Both the position numbers and the translations under genes were made by a program. A stretch of DNA of 64,000 nt from Bostrychus sinensis (lineage: Eukaryota > Chordata > Actinopteri > Gobiiformes > Eleotridae). Under the pieces are notes generated by a model. The model made no database searches. It had not been told where the DNA came from and worked only from the letters and a program-made list of their open reading frames with translations. Positions 58,411-64,000 of the stretch are shown piece after piece; the first letter of the stretch is position 1, and each line of letters starts with the position of its first letter. The stretch spans positions 29,270,711 to 29,334,710 of the forward strand of contig CM036240.1 of the NCBI GenBank assembly GCA_020698575.1, in the 5' to 3' direction.

Positions 58411-58539
58411 GCGCACAACAACAGAGTTGGTAACTATGCCATAAAGTTACCCTTTAGACTGGTAAAAAGGGTCATTTTAACAAAGAGAAGATGATGTTCT
58501 CCAGCAGTGACAGCATATTTAATTTGAAAATGACTTTTT

Positions 58540-58800
58540 CCCCAGAGCTCCAAATGCTACTGTTGCCAAAATCTAGTTACAATCAGTCTTTATATTTCAA
58601 ATCCTTCGCCGAGAAAGTCCTTGTCAGTCACCATTTCCCAGTAATCAACCGTGACGCTAATATCCCAGCAGATATGAATCGGAAATTATCAGCCACAGAT
58701 TAGTCCGCAGAAGTCTCCACGGCAGATTCTCGCACCAATCCAGAGAAATTGAATGTGTAAACGGCGTGTCATCACGTTTCACGGCTCGGCCCTGTTCTTG
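58540..58800. promoter_or_regulatory. Candidate conserved noncoding block
   Basis: Non-repetitive balanced stretch with CAGTAATCAACCGTGACGC, CGGAAATTATCAGCC and CACAGATTAGTCCGC words and no repeats. A 70-codon frame ends at 58703 without a domain. Confidence 0.3.
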
Positions 58801-58995
58801 GTGGCTTTATGCTTTATGTGAAGATCCCAGCTGGGGCCACACTGACGACACTCATTAGACTCAGTGGCTGTTGTACAGAGCTTTGATCCCACAGCCAGGA
58901 GAGGTTCAGTAATGGTCCTCAGTGACACTGGACTGGTCATTGGCAGATACCATTCCACTTGGGGCCATATTGACTAAAGACCATGCACTGTAAAG

Positions 58996-59193
58996 GTATA
59001 GTGGCTCTTTTGGTAGAGCCATTGGCACACTAACCAGAAGGTTGGCGTTGGTGGTTTGAAACCCACTACTGGCACCGCATACCGCCATTGTGTTCTTGGG
59101 CAAGACACTTCATCCACCTTGCCTGTGAATGTGTAAGTGAGATTGTGTGTTTTGTGGTGGCCATTTTCCGTCTGAGGAGCTGAGAATTACGGT
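58996..59193 (+). repeat. tRNA-derived SINE, 5' part (split by palindrome)
   Basis: A box TAGTGGCTCTTTTGGTAGAG, B box GGTTTGAAACCC (59052-59063), then CCGCCATTGTGTTCTTGGGC, AAGACACTTCATCCACCTTG and CCTGTGAATGTG. The 3' end resumes at 59809 (TGCCTTGAAAAGCACTGTAT, then AAATCAAAG). The 615 bp between are the foldback element. Confidence 0.85.
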
Positions 59194-59808
59194 GGCCCTG
59201 AGGTGCATCAACAAAATTTAAAGCAGATGTAGATTTTTTTTAAATCTTGCCTTAAAAATAAACCTATCCCTCAAATAAAAAGAAAAGAATGTACAAAAAA
59301 TGTAAACAATTGTCTATATTAAAACAGGAGCGTCATCAAAATTGTTTTTGTCCACTAGAAAAATAAAAGCAGATGAAGATTTTTAAATGTGTTGTTTAAA
59401 AAAATACACTCAGCTCTAAAAATTAAGAAGTCAGTTAAAATAAAGGCATGTGTCAATTTTTAAAAAGCTTGATTAAAAAAAAAAACAACTCAGGAGAGCT
59501 TTTTTATGTTTAGACAAGTTTATTTTATTTTGATGACTGAAGTTTTTTAAGATTAAAAAAAAAATTGAGACATGGCTCTTTAATTTTTAGAGGTGAGTTA
59601 ATTTTTTGAGGCAACACGTTTAAAAATCATCCTCTGCTTTTATTTTTCTAGTGGACAAAACAAATATACAAATTTTTTGTATATTCTTTTTTAAATTTGA
59701 GGGATGGGTTTCTTTTTAAGGCAAGATTTAAAAAAAACAATCTACATTTAAAATCTGCTTTTATTTTTCTAGTGGACAAAATTAATTTTGATGTTGCACC
59801 TCAGGGCC
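59194..59808. mobile_element. 615-bp palindromic MITE inserted in a SINE
   Basis: The left half from GGCCCTGAGGTGCATCAACA mirrors the right half ending TGATGTTGCACCTCAGGGCC. Paired inner blocks include TTTAAATCTTGCCTTAAAAA, CCATCCCTCAAAT-like, CCACTAGAAAAATAAAAGCA and AACTCACCTCTAAAAATTAA-like. The arms match, with small gaps, to near the centre at about 59501. The sequence CCACTAGAAAAATAAAAGCA occurs once in direct orientation and twice inverted, hinting at secondary insertion. No coding capacity. Confidence 0.9.
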
Positions 59809-59870
59809 AGTGTAGAGAATGCCTTGAAAAGCACTGTATAAATCAAAGCCTTTATTTATTATTATTTTTA
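59809..59870 (+). repeat. tRNA-derived SINE, 3' part
   Basis: TGCCTTGAAAAGCACTGTAT and AAATCAAAGCC with a TTATTATT tail complete the SINE interrupted at 59193. The family 3' end is intact in outline. Confidence 0.8.
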
Positions 59871-60019
59871 TTACTGTTAGAAGCAATGTAAAGCTTAAAT
59901 TAAGTGATAAGTTAGATTTTTTTTTTTACTTTCTATTGGATTTTTTTTGTTTTGTTTTATATTTATTTTTTGATTAAAACAATTTTACATTTTGGAAATC
60001 TGGTTATTGGAATTTTTAT

Positions 60020-60142
60020 ATAAAGTGGTACATAAACAGGGCAACTATAGCTTAACTCGGAGTAGTTGGTTAATGTCCAGACTCTCCTCATGGTTTCCCT
60101 GGTCATTCTTCACTATCTACTGTCTTATAAAGCCATAAAAAG

Positions 60143-60173
<31 letters not shown>
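60020..60173 (+). repeat. Diverged tRNA-SINE with long poly-A tail
   Basis: GTACATAAACAGGGCAAC, TAATGTCCAGACTCTCC, CACTATCTACTGTCTTATAA and AGCCATAAAAAGGC follow the order of the 35700-type SINE. It ends in about 29 A residues (60145-60173), as expected for retroposition. Confidence 0.6.
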
Positions 60174-60175
<2 letters not shown>

Positions 60176-60347
60176 ACCTCCTTCTCTGTGTGGTTGATGA
60201 ATTGCTACAAAAAAACTATCACGCAAATTAGTTAAATATGGACCTTCATTAGCATGCCAAATCATTTCAATATTTGTATTGAGCTTTCAGTAAAAAACAC
60301 ATGAATTCAGTGTATTATTATTATTATTGTTTTGCTCTCTTTCTTAT

Positions 60348-60415
60348 TCAGGGTCGTACAGTTATTTGTTTTTTTTTATGCCTGATGTCCTTCCTGTCCA
60401 ACAGCCAATTGGAAA
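60348..60415. repeat. Fish repeat fragment
   Basis: GGGTCGTACAG, TTTATGCCTGATGTCCTTCC, TGTCCAACAGCCAATTGG; diverged copy of the repeat at 7290. Confidence 0.45.
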
Positions 60416-60442
60416 ACCATCTTTGATAGTAAATCTGAGGTC

Positions 60443-60464
60443 TTTTTTTTTTTTTTTTTTTTTT
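60443..60464. repeat. Poly-T tract
   Basis: About 22 T residues. Confidence 0.92.
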
Positions 60465-60949
60465 ACAGGTGTTTCCTGTCTAAATATGTTTGGATTTTTT
60501 TACAGTTCAACTAAAAATCTGCACTCTGCATGTTTAGTATTTCATGAAATTTATAATTAACTTTTCTGGACCCTTTGGAGTCTTTTGGGTTTATCTGACC
60601 TTGTCTAGCATTAAACATCTGTCTGTTTTTTCTATATCTCTTCACTTCTGTCTAATTAAACCCTGGTTTATGCTGCTGTCCACTCTGTGTGCTCCCAGTC
60701 CACTGTGAGTCCAGTGAAAGTGCATCTGGACGGGGCCCAAGCTCGTAACCTTCAGCTATAACCTCCAAACGATGCCCTAAAACATGTCTGTTAACACCAA
60801 CACTGACATTGGCTTGTTCTAGCGAAAGAGATGTTGAACAAACCATATTTCCATCAACTCAAATGTAACATACTAACTATAATTTTGCACAATCGTTTAA
60901 CAGCAGTTGTGGCTTGTCTTGGACATGGGAAACAGGAGTTTTGTTGATG

Positions 60950-61245
60950 GTCAGACGTTTTTAAAAGCCTGTGACAAGCTACAAATCCCCGTCTGAAAGC
61001 ACGTTCGCAAAGGATTCATGGCCCAGGTTTGGATTTCACAACATGTTTGGAGCACACAGATACATGTCTGTCTGGACACGATGAGTCTGTGAATGCCTTT
61101 TAACTTCCTTCAAGAATCCACTGCGGTCACAGATCCACCCCCTGAGGCTGCGACAGATTAACGGCTCACATATTTCACACCAGCAGCTGTTCGCTCATCG
61201 ATCCAGGCATGGGTTTGAGACACTATGGGGGCTACAACTGTGGCT
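60950..61245. promoter_or_regulatory. Candidate conserved noncoding block
   Basis: Balanced, non-repetitive stretch with GATTAACGGCTCACATATTTC, split as GATTAACGGCTCAC and ATATTTCACACC, plus TGTTCGCTCATCGATCCAGG. No coding frame. Confidence 0.25.
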
Positions 61246-61989
61246 TTACAGGAACATCAAGACTGACTTATGCCCGAGTGACTTTAGGAAAAACAGAATA
61301 CAACATTATCAAACACTGTATGCCTTAATGGTTCAAATATAGACCTTTTTGTAAACAGAATGTCTATGTTCCAAAGGCTCGTACCACAAGTTAAAAAGAC
61401 GAGGATACATTTTTAATGCTAGCCACCAAACATCACAAATTATGAATAATCAAGGCAGATTTGGCAACAGACAACCACTCAACCATATGTGAATAATGTC
61501 AGAGCCTGGATAGGAAACAAGTGTGTGTGTAAACGCCATTTTTTTTACTTTTTTTTTTTTTTTTTACCGTTGCAATTGGCTTCTATAAACCTGAACAATA
61601 CGTTCTTTACATTTCTTATTTCAGTGTTACACCGGACATGTTGTATACTCAAATTTATTTCATTAAAGTCCTACTTTAATGAGGTAACTTTAGCAACTGG
61701 ACCTGACTCAGATCTGGATGACATTAAGACTTATTTTTAATAAATATATAAACAACAACTACTAATTCCTGCTGTCCAAAAATGTCAAAATTCATATTTT
61801 TATTTTGCTCTCTTGAAATGAATGGGATAGAATGTTTTTCTTGGTACCATTTTCTAAATACGTCACCCCTGGAAGGGTCTGTTGTACTCATAACAGTATG
61901 AGTACAGTATGTAAAAGTAAAAGTATGCTTTTATGGTTTCATCAAGTTAAACTGGACAATAGGCTCTTAATAGCCTTGAGTGGTTCTTT

Positions 61990-62055
61990 AATGTAAAGCG
62001 CTTTGAGTGTCCATGGAGGTAGAAAAGCGCTATATAAATGTCACCATTTACCATT
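61990..62055 (+). repeat. Isolated 3' end of the tRNA-SINE/LINE family
   Basis: AATGTAAAGCGCTTTGAGTG followed by GAAAAGCGCTATATAAATG is the hallmark 3' end seen in the 37229 SINE. The 5' part is not recognisable here. Confidence 0.75.
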
Positions 62056-62397
62056 CACAATGTGCTTTGAGCAGTTACCTGACAAAGATGTGCATATCTT
62101 ATTGGTCACATGATTGATACATGACTAAGCCCTTGGGATAAAGTACAAAATGTCTTTTAAAAACAAACCTTATCTAGATTATCTGTTTAACCTTTATTCC
62201 TGAATTCTCCTGGTTGACTGAGAACCTACACAGACAACATGATTGATAGCTGTAGGATCTTCCCACTCTAGCTCAGTCAGGAGAACACACAATTTAACTT
62301 TGGGTCACTTTGAGATAATGCATCCATGATGTCACGGTTCACTTATTTCCTTTTAGTAAAATGATCTTAAAGTTTATTTAACTGCAGGTCTTAAATG

Positions 62398-62470
62398 TTA
62401 GGATGGCTGAGTGGGGTAATGCACCCGACTCAAGGCAAACTCCTTCCAGAACATCTCACTCCGTCCTGAC
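62398..62470 (+). repeat. tRNA-Leu-like SINE head or tRNA pseudogene
   Basis: TTAGGATGGCTGAGTGGGGT followed by GCACCCGACTCAAGG resembles the 5' half of a leucine tRNA (A box TGGCTGAGTGG, anticodon loop ACTCAAG). The B box expected after CCAGAACATCTCACTCCG is missing, so no functional tRNA can form. Confidence 0.5.
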
Positions 62471-63424
62471 AAGAGCTTGGTGTGGAGTTGCATCTTTTAA
62501 AGCATTTTTGTTGGTGCCATTATAACAAATGACACATTTAAATCGAAGTAAGTCCATGTGATATCAGCAGGTATGAATGGAACTGGGTTACCAAGGTGGG
62601 GGGCAGCTAAAGTCCAAATCATCACTGGGATGTCTCGCTACAATCTTTCCTTCACCACACACAAGCTGACGACCTGAAGAAGAGCGATCCTCATCCCAGC
62701 TACTGCAAACAGAGCCTTGTATATGCGATATAAAAGTGTCTGCTCACTTTTGCAGAAGGTGAGTAAGCTAACCCTGCTGTGTCTATAAAAGACTGAGTCA
62801 TGCTTTAAACCTATGAGCCAAATTGAATCTGCACAGACTGGTAAATGGCTCCGCTATAAATGTTTCCTTATGATATTAAAACAACGTGTGTGTTTGTGTG
62901 TGGGAGTTTCTTTCTACTCGCTCATTAGTACATTTATGGGATGTAAACATGACTCAGGAAATAACACAACAGCAGACGGATGGCTTCTGTTGGGAACCAC
63001 ACACAACAGATTCAACCTCTTCTCTTAGAAAAGTCAAACATTTAACAATATAATTCTTAAAGATGAAGAATTCTACAATAGCATTTTACAAAAGTCGTAA
63101 GCTGGGATGAGAGGCCCTCGCCAAAAAATTCAGTTGGTGGTGGTGCCTTTTAATAAAAATCTGCTAAAATTGGCATAGCTCTGTTGCACCACAGCACTGC
63201 ACTGAATGGAATTCCCATTGGAATAAAACGACAGATTTCAACTATTACCACGGCAACTCCATAAAAAATCCGGCATGGGTCCCATTGAAATTTTTGATTG
63301 GGATGAGATTACGATTTTTTGTGCCAAATTCCCGCCACTAGTTAGAAGACTAGTGTATATTTCTTTATTAAAACATTTATTATTGGACAAAAAGCTTACT
63401 GTAAACTATGGGTTTCCTTATCCT

Positions 63425-63625
63425 CACGTTTGTAGTAGTGGTTCACAAGGTAGAGCCGTTTTTCCACTGATTGAAATGTTGACAGATCATTCCATGCTAC
63501 CAGCATTGCATACTGCCATTGTGTCCTTGAGCAAGACAGTTTGTACACTTGCCTTGCCTGTACAAATGTGTTATTGTGATTATGTGTGTGGTGGTTTTCG
63601 GAGAGGCGCAAAATGGCTGCCACAT

Positions 63626-63627
<2 letters not shown>
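63425..63627 (+). repeat. tRNA-derived SINE copy
   Basis: GTGGTTCACAAGGTAGAGCC (A box), then CATACTGCCATTGTGTCCTT, GAGCAAGACAG, CTTGCCTTGCCTGTACAAAT and GGTGGTTTTCGGAGAGGCGC match the 37229 family. The conserved 3' end is lost and the copy runs directly into an (ATT)n tail. Confidence 0.8.

Positions 63628-63683
<56 letters not shown>
63628..63683 (+). repeat. (ATT)n microsatellite at SINE end
   Basis: About 18 perfect ATT units immediately after the SINE body. Confidence 0.97.
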
Positions 63684-63684
<1 letters not shown>

Positions 63685-64000
63685 TTTCATTTATCCTTGT
63701 GAGTTAATACTAATGGCCTCAGGAAACCACCCCAGTCAAACCTGGCTTTAGCCCAGGTTTAAAGCAGAACAAACTGTGATCAGAGGAGCTGCAGACAGAG
63801 GCGGGCTGAGGAGCAGGGGGCGGGACTTAGACTGTGGACGGATGAGAAGATGAAAGATGAAGTGGAGCACTGGAATGTTAAGTGTAGCTTAAGTGTGTGT
63901 ACAGAACAGTGGATTTATGGGCAGCGCACGCTCAGGGCAAAATAGTTTCAGAATTATTAAAAACGACTTTAATTAAAGTAATACAGGGCCAGGAGGGGCA
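63684..64000. other. Unassigned window end
   Basis: Balanced composition, with GGCGGGCTGAGG and CAGGGGGCGGGACTTAG near 63800-63830. No frame or repeat identified. Confidence 0.4.

Noticed and set aside
62398..62470. Functional leucine tRNA gene
   Set aside because: The A box and anticodon region resemble a tRNA, but the T-arm and B box are missing and the acceptor stem cannot close.
63275..63751. 158-codon plus-strand ORF
   Set aside because: It runs through a SINE and an (ATT)n microsatellite that gives an isoleucine run.

Overview
The window is vertebrate nuclear DNA, almost certainly from a teleost fish. It is AT-rich, has no dense coding, and carries fish-type repeats: tRNA-derived SINEs, 5'-truncated LINEs with recognisable reverse transcriptase tails, many short non-autonomous hAT-like elements, foldback MITEs and long microsatellites. 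Nothing resembles a bacterial or viral layout. I find no complete host protein-coding gene, no rRNA or functional tRNA gene and no CRISPR array. The species cannot be named from this sequence.

Layout. 0-10 kb: MITE fragments, a TTAA-flanked inverted-repeat element, a 940-bp minisatellite of a 10-bp unit, a 19-bp perfect inverted-repeat pair, a short hAT-like element, and at about 9.0-9.35 kb a GC-richer block that reads on the minus strand like a possible exon. 10-25 kb: a Tc1-like end, a LINE 3' end, a 1-kb hAT-like element built of ACTTGAG-type sequence, an unclassified repeat present twice, and several non-repetitive blocks that could be conserved noncoding DNA. 25-45 kb: three minus-strand LINE remnants (24.6-25.2, 28.3-29.8 and 43.4-44.3 kb). 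The middle one keeps the reverse transcriptase YADD core. Between them lie SINEs and a palindromic MITE family. 44-50 kb: stacked hAT-like elements and a 650-bp foldback palindrome. 53-60 kb: a duplicated 200-bp noncoding segment whose copies are separated by a 2.03-kb hAT-type element with a perfect 8-bp target-site duplication, then a 615-bp palindrome inserted in a SINE. 60-64 kb: SINE pieces and microsatellites.

The elements do not form a pathway. The window is best read as intergenic or intronic DNA shaped by transposition, with scattered blocks that may be regulatory. I found no convincing new biological system. The best leads are the possible exon near 9.2 kb, the duplicated segment at 53.7/56.9 kb, and the two long foldback elements.
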